Positions 25,915-34,080 of a stretch of DNA of 34,096 nt are shown in pieces; position 1 is the stretch's first letter, and the number at the start of each line of letters is the position of its first letter. This DNA is from an uncultured Gammaproteobacteria bacterium (GTDB lineage: Bacteria > Pseudomonadota > Gammaproteobacteria > Berkiellales > Berkiellaceae). The position numbers and the translations under genes are program-made. Location of the stretch: positions 127,930 through 162,025 of the forward strand of contig CADEEZ010000002.1 in NCBI GenBank assembly GCA_902826485.1, read 5' to 3'. Under the pieces are notes generated by a model. The model had not been told where the DNA came from. It searched no databases and saw nothing but the letters and a program-made list of their open reading frames with translations.

Positions 25915-26919
25915 ATGGCTCAACATACTGATGTGGCGAATAACCTGCCTGAGGCTTCTGTTGAATCAGACGAGCTTTTTGTTGATCTCGAGGCAGATTT
26001 GCCAGAACCAGAAGAAACAGAACAAGGTGTGAGTTCATCCGTTACCGAAATTGAAACCGAAATTGTATTAGAAGAAGAGAGCAGCATTGATGCGACTCAA
26101 ATCTATTTGGCTCAAATCGGCCGCACGCCACTCCTTTCCCCCGAAGAAGAAATCGAATACGGTCGTTTGGCCAAAAATGGCTGCATGAAAGCCAAAAATC
26201 GCATGATAGAATCGAATTTACGCCTGGTCGTTAAAATAGCCCGTCGTTACCTGAATAGAGGGTTAGCACTCGGAGATTTAATAGAAGAAGGTAACCTAGG
26301 CCTGATTCGCGCTGTAGAAAAATTTGATCCCGAAAGAGGCTTTCGTTTTTCCACGTATGGCACTTGGTGGATAAGACAAACGATTGAGCGGGCGATTATG
26401 AACCAAACCCGTTCAATCCGATTGCCCATCCATGTCGTCAAAGAACTGAATATTTATTTAAGAACGGGCCGTGATTTACAGCATGTCTTCCATCATGAAG
26501 TAGGCGCCAAAGAAATCAGTCAAAAATTGAATAAATCTTCTAAAGAAGTCGAAGAGATCCTAGTCTTAAATGAAAAAACCACCTCACTCGATTCGATTAT
26601 CAGTGCCGAAACAGAAAGAACCTTAGTAGATAATATTCCAGACGATCCAAGAGAAGATCCAGGCGAAATTATTGCTTATTTAAACATCAATCAAGAAATT
26701 GATTCGTGGTTAGGTGGCTTAACTGAAAAACAATGTGAAGTGATCTGTCGACGATTTGGATTAAGGGGCTATGATCACGGCACCTTAGAACAAGTGGGCG
26801 AACAAGTTGGCCTGACCCGTGAAAGGGTAAGACAGATTCAAGTGGAAGCCCTCTCTCACCTCAAATATGTCGCCAGACATAAAGGCCTTGCTAAAGACTT
26901 ACTTAATATTTATAAATAA
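25915..26919 (+). CDS. rpoS: RNA polymerase sigma factor RpoS
   Basis: The 334-residue protein is a group 2 sigma-70 factor. After a strongly acidic N-terminal stretch (about 15-58), region 1.2 reads YLAQIGRTPLLSPEEE. Region 2 is nearly invariant (NRMIESNLRLVVKIARRYLN, RGLALGDLIEEGNLGLIRAV, FRFSTYGTWWIRQTIERAI). Region 3 follows (RLPIHVVKELNIYLRTGRDL), then region 4.2 with the -35-binding helix-turn-helix (LEQVGEQVGLTRERVRQIQ). The length and region 2/3 text match RpoS rather than RpoD, which has a much longer N-terminus. It directs stationary-phase and stress transcription. AAGGATG precedes the ATG. Here rpoS follows a MarR-type gene, not nlpD as in enterobacteria and pseudomonads, so its transcriptional input probably differs. 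Confidence 0.93.
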   Translation: MAQHTDVANNLPEASVESDELFVDLEADLPEPEETEQGVSSSVTEIETEIVLEEESSIDATQIYLAQIGRTPLLSPEEEIEYGRLAKNGCMKAKNRMIESNLRLVVKIARRYLNRGLALGDLIEEGNLGLIRAVEKFDPERGFRFSTYGTWWIRQTIERAIMNQTRSIRLPIHVVKELNIYLRTGRDLQHVFHHEVGAKEISQKLNKSSKEVEEILVLNEKTTSLDSIISAETERTLVDNIPDDPREDPGEIIAYLNINQEIDSWLGGLTEKQCEVICRRFGLRGYDHGTLEQVGEQVGLTRERVRQIQVEALSHLKYVARHKGLAKDLLNIYK

Positions 26920-26966
26920 ATTAGGTTTATAATGAAAGTAAGTAATTTTATATAGAAACGTGAATA

Positions 26967-27056
26967 ATGACATTTTATTTATTTGTTGGCTTAATAGGAT
27001 TTATCCTATCACTATATTTATTAACAGCCCTCTTAAAACCTGAGCTTTTTCCATGA
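26967..27056 (+). CDS. kdpF: KdpF, small membrane subunit of the K+-transporting ATPase
   Basis: This 29-residue open frame begins MTFYLFVGLIGFILSLYLL and ends in ALLKPELFP. It is a single membrane helix followed by the typical KPE(K/L)F ending of KdpF. Its stop overlaps the kdpA start by 4 bases (ATGA), as in other kdpFABC operons. KdpF stabilises the KdpABC complex in the inner membrane. No clear Shine-Dalgarno sequence precedes it. It is too short for routine gene finders and is easily missed. Confidence 0.88.
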   Translation: MTFYLFVGLIGFILSLYLLTALLKPELFP

Positions 27057-28765
27057 GTGCGGCGCTCTTATGGCAAGAGTGGCAAACCTGGCTTGAAATT
27101 TTTATTTTAGTTGGGATATTAATAGGGTTAGCCATACCACTTGGTAAATATATTGCTAAAGTTTATCAAGGCCAATCTGTATGGTTAGATAAAATAATGG
27201 GGCCTGTTGAACGCGCTCTGTATAAACTTTCGTGGATAGATCCCTTAGTAGAAATGTCTTGGCAAAATTATGCAAAAGCAGTTGTTTCACTAGGGATTAT
27301 CAGTTTTTTATTTTTATATGCTTTACTAAGGTTACAATATTATTTACCGTTAAATCCGCAACAGTTTTTAGGGGTAGAACCCGATCTCGCTTTTAATATC
27401 TCAATTAGTTTTTTAACTAATACCAATTGGCAAAGTTACGAAGGCGAAAAAGTACTGAGTTATTTTAGCCAAATGATGGGATTATCCGTACAAAATTTTG
27501 TGTCAGCCGCAACAGGCATGGCAGTCGCTATGGCTTTTGTGAGAGGAATTAAGGGCAGAGCTTTAATCACATTAGGAAATTTTTGGGTAGATATAACCAG
27601 AGGGATATTGTATATATTGCTTCCGCTTTCTCTAGTTATGGCCATATTATTGAGTGCAGAAGGCGTGATTCAAAATTTTAATACCTATCTCACGCTTCCC
27701 AGCATAGATGTCAATTCAGGTGCTCAAATGATGCCAGGTGGGCCAGTCGCTTCTCAAGTTGCTATTAAGCAATTGGGTTCAAATGGGGGTGGCTTTTTTG
27801 GGGCAAACTCGGCACATCCTTTTGAAAACCCCACGCCCTTTTCAAATTTCTTACAGTTATTGGCTATTTTATTAATTCCGGTTAGTTTTATCATTGCTTA
27901 TGGAAAAATAGTAGCGCAACCAAAACATACTAGAGCTTTATTAGGATTATTATTTTCCGTATTGATAATAGGCTTTATTTTATGTGGCTATTTAGAATTA
28001 AATGGCACCATTATTAATTATGAAGGTAAAGAATATCGGCATGGCATATTGAATTCGGTATTATGGTCAGTAGCTACTACGGCAACCGCTAATGGCTCAA
28101 CCAATGCGTTAATTGGGGAGTTTACGGCATTAGGTGGCATGATACCCTTGCTATTTATGCTGACGGGCGAAACTTTATTTGGCGGGGTAGGCCAAGGTTT
28201 ATACTCCCTCATTTTATATATTTTAATTACGGTATTTATCGCAGGTTTAATGGCGGGGAAAATGCCAGCCTATTTGGGTAAAAAAATTGAAGTATTTGAA
28301 ATTAAAATGACCATGCTGGCGATGTTAATTCCGCCATTAACCATTCTGATCATTTCTGCCATTTCAGTCCAAATCCCTCATATCAATCAACTCGTATCCC
28401 ATCAAAGTGCTAAAGGCTTTACCACGCTTTTTTATGCATTCGCTTCCACCACCGTGAACAATGGTAGTGCTTTTGGTGGGTTAAAAGCCAATGTACCCTT
28501 TTTAAATATTATTTTCGGTATCACGATGATATTGGGTCGATATGGTGTGATGATACCGGTGTTAGCAATAGGCGGCAGTCTTATTAGAAAATCAATGACA
28601 ATAGAACAACACCATCATAGCTTAAAAGCTTCTGGTGTATCGACCAATTCAATGGTTTTCATTGTATTGTTATTTAGCATTATTGTTTTAATATCATTAC
28701 TCAATTTCTTCCCTGCTGTCTTAATGGGGCCGGTGGCTGAATATTTAGCTGAGTTAAATTTATGA
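27053..28765 (+). CDS. kdpA: Potassium-transporting ATPase subunit A
   Basis: The 570-residue protein (E. coli 557) is the channel-like K+-binding subunit, with about 10 membrane helices and four selectivity-filter loops. Recognisable pieces are SFLTNTNWQSYEGE (first filter), KQLGSNGGGFFGANSAHPFEN (second, written 27766-27828), TTATANGSTNALIGEF (third) and ASTTVNNGSAFGGL (fourth). It takes up K+ at micromolar concentrations together with KdpB, C and F. It overlaps kdpF at its start and kdpB at its end by 4 bases each, so the subunits are translationally coupled. Nothing is missing. Confidence 0.97.
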   Translation: MSAALLWQEWQTWLEIFILVGILIGLAIPLGKYIAKVYQGQSVWLDKIMGPVERALYKLSWIDPLVEMSWQNYAKAVVSLGIISFLFLYALLRLQYYLPLNPQQFLGVEPDLAFNISISFLTNTNWQSYEGEKVLSYFSQMMGLSVQNFVSAATGMAVAMAFVRGIKGRALITLGNFWVDITRGILYILLPLSLVMAILLSAEGVIQNFNTYLTLPSIDVNSGAQMMPGGPVASQVAIKQLGSNGGGFFGANSAHPFENPTPFSNFLQLLAILLIPVSFIIAYGKIVAQPKHTRALLGLLFSVLIIGFILCGYLELNGTIINYEGKEYRHGILNSVLWSVATTATANGSTNALIGEFTALGGMIPLLFMLTGETLFGGVGQGLYSLILYILITVFIAGLMAGKMPAYLGKKIEVFEIKMTMLAMLIPPLTILIISAISVQIPHINQLVSHQSAKGFTTLFYAFASTTVNNGSAFGGLKANVPFLNIIFGITMILGRYGVMIPVLAIGGSLIRKSMTIEQHHHSLKASGVSTNSMVFIVLLFSIIVLISLLNFFPAVLMGPVAEYLAELNL

Positions 28766-30813
28766 TGGGAAAAATAGCAATAGAGAGAGAGCTAGGAAAT
28801 GGTTATAAAGACAAAATAATTAAAACCCTATTAAAATTATCGCCTCTTTATCAAATTCGAAACCCCATTATGTTTGTTACCTATTGTGGTTCATGGCTGT
28901 TAACAGCTTACTATTGTCATACTCCCAATAATTTTACGCTGAGCATCACTTTGTGGTTATGGGCTACCGTATTATTTTCGGCCATGTCAGAAACGATAGC
29001 AGAAGCCAAAGGAAAGGCACAAGCTAAAGCGTTAAAAAAAACCAGAGAAGAAGTCCAAGCTAAAAAATTACGAAATAAAATAGATTTTCCTCACTATGAA
29101 CTTATTTCCTCAGATGAGTTAAAAATAGGAGATTATGTTTTAGTTGAAGCCGGTGATATTGTGCCCGGGGATGGCGAAGTCATCAAAGGCATCGCTTCGG
29201 TAAATGAAAGCGCGATCACAGGAGAAAGTGCGCCGGTTATTCGAGAAGCAGAAAGCGATCAAGATGCCGTAACGGGTGGCACGCAAATTATCTCAGATTG
29301 GCTTGTTTTCAGAATTACGGCGAACCCAGGCGAAACATTTTTAGACAAAATGATTAATTTAGTTGAAAGTGCCAAACGCAGAAAAACCCCAAACGAAATG
29401 GCGCTGAGTTCATTTTTAGCGGGCTTGAGCCTCCCTTTTTTGATTTTAGTCATGAGTTTAATGCCATTAGCTGAATTTTATTCAGAATTAACCAAAGAAA
29501 CCAATACGCAAGTTCATTTATTAAATGTGACCGCTTTAATCGCTTTATTGATTTGTCTTATACCAACGACAATTGGGGGGTTATTATCTGCCATTGGGAT
29601 TGCGGGTATGGATAGATTAATTCAAGCCAATGTCATTGCGCTTTCAGGCAGAGCAATAGAAGCGGCAGGTGATGTTGATATTCTGCTTGTGGATAAAACA
29701 GGGACAATTACTTTAGGTAATCGCCAAGCAGTTGAGTTTTATGCTTTTGCTAATATTGATATCAGCAAATTGGCAAGAGCTGCTTATATAGCTTCTATTT
29801 CAGATAATACCCCTGAAGGAAAAAGTATTGTCAAATTAGCACAAGAAAAATATTTAATTTCTCCTATTACCTTGAACGAAGATGAATATATTTTTATTCC
29901 TTTTAGTGCTGAAACCAGAATGAGTGGAACGAGCAGTAATCAAGTTGAAATATTTAAAGGCGCAGCAGATGCCATTATAAAGCATATTAAATCACTTGAT
30001 GGTGAGGTTTCACCAGAGGTAATGGAAAGAGTAAATCAAATTGCTAAAACAGGCAGTACGCCGCTGTTAGTCACAGAACAAGCCGTTATTTTAGGGGTGA
30101 TACAACTTAAAGATGTGATTAAAGCAGGGATGAAAGAACGATTTTTACAGCTCAGAAATATGGGCATAAAAAGTATTATGATAACAGGAGATAATCCTTT
30201 AACGGCAGGTGCCATCGCCAGTGAGGCGGGGGTAGACGATTTTATTGCTGAAGCAACACCTGAAACCAAATTAAATATTATTAAAAAATACCAAGAAAAT
30301 GGGTTAGTCGTTGCCATGGTAGGGGATGGCACAAACGATGCACCTGCCTTAGCACAAACGGATGTGGCCTTGGCGATGAACAGTGGCACGCAAGCTTGTA
30401 AAGAAGCAGCCAATATGATCGATTTAGATTCTAATCCAACGAAACTTATCGAAGTGGTTAAAATTGGCAAACAGTTGCTCATGACACGAGGGGCATTAAC
30501 CACCTTTAGTATTTCAAATGATGTGGCAAAATATTTTGCCATCTTGCCAGCGGTATTTTCTGGCATTATTCCCGGCATAGATAAATTTAATATTCTTCAC
30601 TTATCTTCATCCGAAGGAGCAATATTATCAGCCGTGATATTTAATGCGTTAGTTATTGTTGGATTAATTCCCTTTGCGTTAAAAGGGATTAAATTAGAAG
30701 CCAAAAGAGCGGAAACCTTATTGTTGAAAAATTTGATTGTGTTTGGGTTAGGCGGTGTGATTACTCCCTTCATTGGTATAAAATTGATTGATTGGATAAT
30801 GCAATGGCTTTGA
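28762..30813 (+). CDS. kdpB: Potassium-transporting P-type ATPase subunit B
   Basis: The 683-residue P-type ATPase (E. coli 682) energises K+ uptake. The phosphorylated residue is Asp311 in LLVDKTGTITLGNRQA. The actuator loop reads SAITGESAPVIRE, the nucleotide-binding domain includes FSAETRMSG and KGAADAI, and the hinge motifs are MITGDNPLTAGAIA and VGDGTNDAPALAQTDVALA. The usual Kdp membrane signatures occur (CLIPTTIGGLLSAIGIAGMD). ATG at 28762 overlaps the kdpA stop; a second ATG follows at once. All catalytic residues are intact, so the pump should be functional. Confidence 0.97.
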   Translation: MMGKIAIERELGNGYKDKIIKTLLKLSPLYQIRNPIMFVTYCGSWLLTAYYCHTPNNFTLSITLWLWATVLFSAMSETIAEAKGKAQAKALKKTREEVQAKKLRNKIDFPHYELISSDELKIGDYVLVEAGDIVPGDGEVIKGIASVNESAITGESAPVIREAESDQDAVTGGTQIISDWLVFRITANPGETFLDKMINLVESAKRRKTPNEMALSSFLAGLSLPFLILVMSLMPLAEFYSELTKETNTQVHLLNVTALIALLICLIPTTIGGLLSAIGIAGMDRLIQANVIALSGRAIEAAGDVDILLVDKTGTITLGNRQAVEFYAFANIDISKLARAAYIASISDNTPEGKSIVKLAQEKYLISPITLNEDEYIFIPFSAETRMSGTSSNQVEIFKGAADAIIKHIKSLDGEVSPEVMERVNQIAKTGSTPLLVTEQAVILGVIQLKDVIKAGMKERFLQLRNMGIKSIMITGDNPLTAGAIASEAGVDDFIAEATPETKLNIIKKYQENGLVVAMVGDGTNDAPALAQTDVALAMNSGTQACKEAANMIDLDSNPTKLIEVVKIGKQLLMTRGALTTFSISNDVAKYFAILPAVFSGIIPGIDKFNILHLSSSEGAILSAVIFNALVIVGLIPFALKGIKLEAKRAETLLLKNLIVFGLGGVITPFIGIKLIDWIMQWL

Positions 30814-31328
30814 TGTTTAAAAATATGATTCAAGCATTTTTATTGCTTAGTGTATTCACTTTAATTTTGGGTGGTTTATACCCTTTTAGCATCTATCTTG
30901 TCGATCACTATGTGTTTGGCAAAAATAAGAATAAACTCGTTTTGAATGATAAAGTAATGGGGTCAATGTTATTAGGCCAAACCTTTACTGAACCGAAATA
31001 TTTTTGGGGCAGGCCACTTGCAGATCAAAAACAACAAAGAATAGAACAGTATAATCAATTTCAAAATAAGCACGCTTTGCCTTATATTTTTGCCCCCACA
31101 GATTTTCCTGCAGATTTTATTACGGCTTCTGCAAGTGGGTTAGATCCGCATATTAGCTATGAATCAGCCATGATTCAGATAGATAGAGTTTCACGAGAAA
31201 CAGGTCGGTATCGAGGCATTCTAGAAAATTATATTTTATTATCTACAGAAAAAAGACAATTTGGGTTTATGGGACAACCCCGAGTGAATGTGGTAAAACT
31301 TAACTTATTAATTTACGCCAACGAATAG
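30804..31328 (+). CDS. kdpC: Potassium-transporting ATPase subunit C
   Basis: The 174-residue protein is slightly short for KdpC (about 190). It has one N-terminal membrane helix (IQAFLLLSVFTLILGGLYP) and a periplasmic domain with LLGQTFTEPKYFWGRP, SASGLDPHISYESAMIQIDR and LLIYANE near the end. KdpC raises the affinity of the complex for K+ and nucleotide. The start is uncertain: ATG 30804 has TTGGA 7 nt upstream and overlaps kdpB by 10 bases; ATG 30813 would give a TGATG junction; a TTG at 30792 is unlikely. Confidence 0.93.
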   Translation: MALMFKNMIQAFLLLSVFTLILGGLYPFSIYLVDHYVFGKNKNKLVLNDKVMGSMLLGQTFTEPKYFWGRPLADQKQQRIEQYNQFQNKHALPYIFAPTDFPADFITASASGLDPHISYESAMIQIDRVSRETGRYRGILENYILLSTEKRQFGFMGQPRVNVVKLNLLIYANE

Positions 31329-31341
31329 ACAAGGCATAAAA

Positions 31342-33324
31342 ATGGACTATAGTCGGCCCACACCCGAAGAATTTTTAAGCAAGATAAAGGCAAATGAACC
31401 TAAATCTAAAGGTAAGTTGAAAATCTTTTTTGGAGCGTGTGCAGGGGTAGGCAAAACTTTTTCTATGCTCGCGGCAGCCCAACAGAAATTAAATGATCAA
31501 ATTGATGTCATGATTGGGATAGTAGAAGCACATGGTCGAATCGAAACCATTAAACAATCCGAAGGCATTCCTTCGCTTCCGCTTAAAGAGCATTTAAGAC
31601 AAAATATAACTTTGTATGAATTTGATTTAGATGCAGCCTTAAAACGGGATCCCGCGATAATTTTAATAGACGAGTTGGCACACAGCAATGTACCGGGTTC
31701 ACGTCATCCAAAACGTTGGCAAGATGTTTTAGAATTACTAGAACATGGCATAGATGTTTATACTACGCTCAATGTTCAACATCTCGATAGTTTAAATGAT
31801 ATTGTGGCACAAATTACCGGCGTAAAAGTAAGAGAAACGATCCCCGATAATATTTTTGATGAAGCTGATGAAATTGTTTTAGTGGATATTCCCTCAGAAG
31901 TGATTCTAGAACGATTAAGTGAAGGCAAAGTATATTTAGGTGAATTAACTAAGAAAAAGGCTGCTCAAAACTTTTTTAAAATCGAAAACTTAGTGGCACT
32001 TAGAGAAATTGCGTTACGTCGAGTGGCTGAGCAGGTGGAAGCCGAAAAAGATTTATATGTGCGTTTTTTAAAAAAAGGGAAAAAAGGTAATATTAGTCAG
32101 ATTCTAGTTTGCATTGGGCCTGGCGAAAGTGCCGCAAAACTAATTCGAGTGGCAAAACAGTATGCGGTGAGAAGTAAAGCAACCTGGACAGTACTTTATG
32201 TTGAAAGCAAAGAACATCATTATTTATCAAAAGATGAAATGTTAATTATTGAAAAAAATATTCATCAAGCGCAATTATTGGGTGCAAACACAATGGTTAT
32301 CCCGAGCTTGGATATTGCCCATGCCATTATTAATTTTGCAAAAGAAAAAAACATCGGGATTATTTTAATCGGAAAATCAACTCGATACCTTTCTCACTCT
32401 TTATTTTATCATAGTATGGCAAAAAAAATATTAGAGAGTGGTGAATCATTAGATGTCTATGTCATTCATCTTGAAAATGAAAGAAAATTAGAAAAAAAAC
32501 ATTATATGCCTAAAATTCAAAATTATTTTAAAGCCTTTTTTGTTTTATTTTCCGTCACCATGCTTTCTTATGCTTTACGGCCTGTTTTGGCTTTAGAAAA
32601 TGTCATTATGTTTTATCTGATGGCCATTATTTATATTGCGGTAACAACAGAAACCATTATTGCCTTAATTTCAGTTTTTGTGGCATTGATTGTGCATAAT
32701 TATTTATTTGTTCCGCCTTATTATCGTATTGATTTATTTCGAGAGTTAAACAGTTACAGTGCTCAAACGTCTCTTACTCTGTTCGTGTTTATTTTAGTGA
32801 GTTTATTGGTCGGTGTTCAAACAAATAAACTTCGCATTCAAAATCAACTCATCCATACCAGAGCGAAATATAACGCAGAACTATATGCGTTTACGCAAAA
32901 ATTACTTACTGCAAAGGGGAAAACCAAAATTGTTAATATCACGACTGAACATATTGGTCATTTATTTAATGTCGTGGTCTTAATTTGGGAAGGCGATGAA
33001 AACGGGCATCTTCAGTTACTTTCTCATAAAGATACATTGCTTGATCCTAAAGAAGAAAGTGCGGCAATTTGGTGCTATGAAAATAATCATGAGGCCGGAA
33101 AAGATTCGGATACCATACCTAGCGCACGCGGTTATTATTGGCCTTTAAGTATTGGGGACAGAGCAGTGGGTACGTTGGGTATCATTGCAAAAGATCCGAA
33201 TAGAGAGTTCGATCAAGAAGAAAAAAGAGAGTTGCTTGCTCTAGTCACCCAGGCCACATTGGCATTTGAACGAGTGAAGAGTTCTGAAAAAGCAGAAATA
33301 TTCAGTTCGGAATATGATAATTAA
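31342..33324 (+). CDS. kdpD: Truncated KdpD sensor without the histidine-kinase domain
   Basis: The protein has 660 residues, against about 895 for E. coli KdpD. Present are the N-terminal KdpD domain with Walker A GACAGVGKT (residues 31-39) and Walker B ILIDELAHSNVPGSRHPKRW, a universal-stress-protein-like domain (about 250-375), the four-helix DUF4118 membrane domain (about 395-490) and a GAF domain (about 500-645). The frame stops right after the helix that normally leads into the dimerisation domain (ATLAFERVKSSEKAE). The H-box and the ATP-binding catalytic domain are absent, and no kdpE follows; a palindromic repeat array begins 7 bp after the stop. It cannot phosphorylate a response regulator by itself. 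It may sense K+ or nucleotide and act through another kinase, or act directly on the transporter. Confidence 0.9.
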   Translation: MDYSRPTPEEFLSKIKANEPKSKGKLKIFFGACAGVGKTFSMLAAAQQKLNDQIDVMIGIVEAHGRIETIKQSEGIPSLPLKEHLRQNITLYEFDLDAALKRDPAIILIDELAHSNVPGSRHPKRWQDVLELLEHGIDVYTTLNVQHLDSLNDIVAQITGVKVRETIPDNIFDEADEIVLVDIPSEVILERLSEGKVYLGELTKKKAAQNFFKIENLVALREIALRRVAEQVEAEKDLYVRFLKKGKKGNISQILVCIGPGESAAKLIRVAKQYAVRSKATWTVLYVESKEHHYLSKDEMLIIEKNIHQAQLLGANTMVIPSLDIAHAIINFAKEKNIGIILIGKSTRYLSHSLFYHSMAKKILESGESLDVYVIHLENERKLEKKHYMPKIQNYFKAFFVLFSVTMLSYALRPVLALENVIMFYLMAIIYIAVTTETIIALISVFVALIVHNYLFVPPYYRIDLFRELNSYSAQTSLTLFVFILVSLLVGVQTNKLRIQNQLIHTRAKYNAELYAFTQKLLTAKGKTKIVNITTEHIGHLFNVVVLIWEGDENGHLQLLSHKDTLLDPKEESAAIWCYENNHEAGKDSDTIPSARGYYWPLSIGDRAVGTLGIIAKDPNREFDQEEKRELLALVTQATLAFERVKSSEKAEIFSSEYDN

Positions 33325-33330
33325 ATCACT

Positions 33331-33681
33331 CAATTAAACCCCCTACGTGTCGCGGCCCAATTAAAACTCCCTACGTGTCGCGTCCCAACTAAACCCCTAC
33401 GTGCCGCGGCTTGTCCGCGGCATCCAGGCATTCTATTATTTTGAAATTCTTTCTGGATACCGCGCATAAAGCGCGGTACGTTGGGAGTGGAGATTCCGGT
33501 ACGTAGGGAGTAGGTATATTGCCCACTAAACCCTCTACGTGCCGTGGCCCAGCTAAACTCCCTACGTGGTGCCACGGCCCAATTAAAACCCCCTATGTGG
33601 TGCCATGGCTCAGCTAAACCCCCTACGTGCCGCGGCTCAGCTAAACCCCCTACGTGCCGCGGCTTGTCCGCGGCATCCAGG
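33331..33681. repeat. Array of about eight palindromic repeat units in tandem and inverted order
   Basis: Head-to-tail units of 27-44 bp share the core CTAAACCCCCTACGTG followed by CCGCGGC. Starts are near 33331, 33358, 33386, 33523, 33550, 33580, 33611 and 33638. Units 3 (33386-33428) and 8 (33638-33681) are full length and contain the perfect hairpin TGCCGCGG/CCGCGGCA with loop CTTGT, plus the tail CATCCAGG. A unit in the opposite orientation lies at 33453-33488 with hairpin TACCGCGC/GCGCGGTA (33458-33478), followed by another inverted fragment near 33491-33515. Units 5 and 6 carry a GTG insertion. There are no unique spacers between most units. This also accounts for the whole 423-bp gap between kdpD and the next gene. 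Confidence 0.85.
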
Positions 33682-33689
33682 AAATTAAG

Positions 33690-33719
33690 ATGACTGATCT
33701 AAAAAATGATTGATATAAT
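33690..33719 (+). promoter_or_regulatory. Candidate promoter of the GIY-YIG gene
   Basis: TATAAT (33714-33719) lies 18 bp after ATGACT (33690-33695), which matches the -35 consensus at four positions. It begins 9 bp after the end of repeat unit 8, so the gene appears to bring its own promoter inside the repeat-bounded segment. Confidence 0.45.
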
Positions 33720-33747
33720 TTTTAATTCAAATTTTTAAAGGAAGAGT

Positions 33748-34038
33748 ATGAAGGAATATTATGTTTATATCTTATCGAGTCAGAAAAACGGAACTCTTTA
33801 CGTAGGGTCTACCGGGGATCTTGTAAGAAGAGTTTGGGAGCATAAAAATAAGGTAATTCCTGGTTTCACAGCAGAATATAATGTGAATTTACTTGTTTAT
33901 TATGAGATGCATGAATTGTATGTTGAAGCAGCCCGGCGTGAAAAACGATTTAAAAATTGGTGCAGAAAATGGAAGTTGAATTTAATTGAAGAATTTAACC
34001 CAACTTGGCGTGATCTATATCAAGAAATCTGCTCATAA
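33748..34038 (+). CDS. Small GIY-YIG nuclease-domain protein
   Basis: The 96-residue protein is a stand-alone GIY-YIG (URI) domain of the COG2827 type. The first motif is YVYILSSQ, followed by NGTLYVGSTGDLVRRVWEHK with the YVG motif, the conserved Arg and the catalytic-helix His/Lys. GFTAEYNVNLLVYYE follows, then REKRFKNWCRKWKLNLIEE with the metal-binding Glu region and the ending NPTWRDLY. AAAGGAAG (33737-33744) is a good ribosome site. Members are predicted endonucleases, but most have no tested function. The gene is bounded by palindromic repeat units facing each other (33638-33681 and 34042-34080), which suggests a link between nuclease and repeats. Confidence 0.88.
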   Translation: MKEYYVYILSSQKNGTLYVGSTGDLVRRVWEHKNKVIPGFTAEYNVNLLVYYEMHELYVEAARREKRFKNWCRKWKLNLIEEFNPTWRDLYQEICS

Positions 34039-34041
34039 TGT

Positions 34042-34080
34042 CTGGATGCCGCGGACAAGCCGCGGCACGTAGGGGGTAGT
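34042..34080 (-). repeat. Inverted palindromic repeat unit downstream of the GIY-YIG gene
   Basis: TGCCGCGG (34047-34054) and CCGCGGCA (34060-34067) form a perfect 8-bp stem with loop ACAAG. The flanks CTGGA before and CGTAGGGGGTAG after are the reverse complement of unit 8 at 33638-33681. The unit begins 3 bp after the nuclease stop codon and could also act as a transcription stop. More repeat-like sequence (GTGGGGTGG) runs to the window end. Confidence 0.85.

Noticed and set aside
30036-30578. A 180-codon open frame antisense to kdpB
   Set aside because: It lies wholly inside the strongly conserved kdpB coding region and its protein resembles nothing; it is a shadow frame.
33330-33575. An 81-codon open frame on the minus strand across the repeat array
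   Set aside because: It consists only of translated repeat units (ARRGF-type blocks), has no ribosome site of note and no similarity to a known protein. The DNA is better explained as palindromic repeats.
33331-33681. CRISPR array
   Set aside because: The units follow one another directly without unique spacers of constant length, they vary in sequence, some are inverted, and no cas genes are near.
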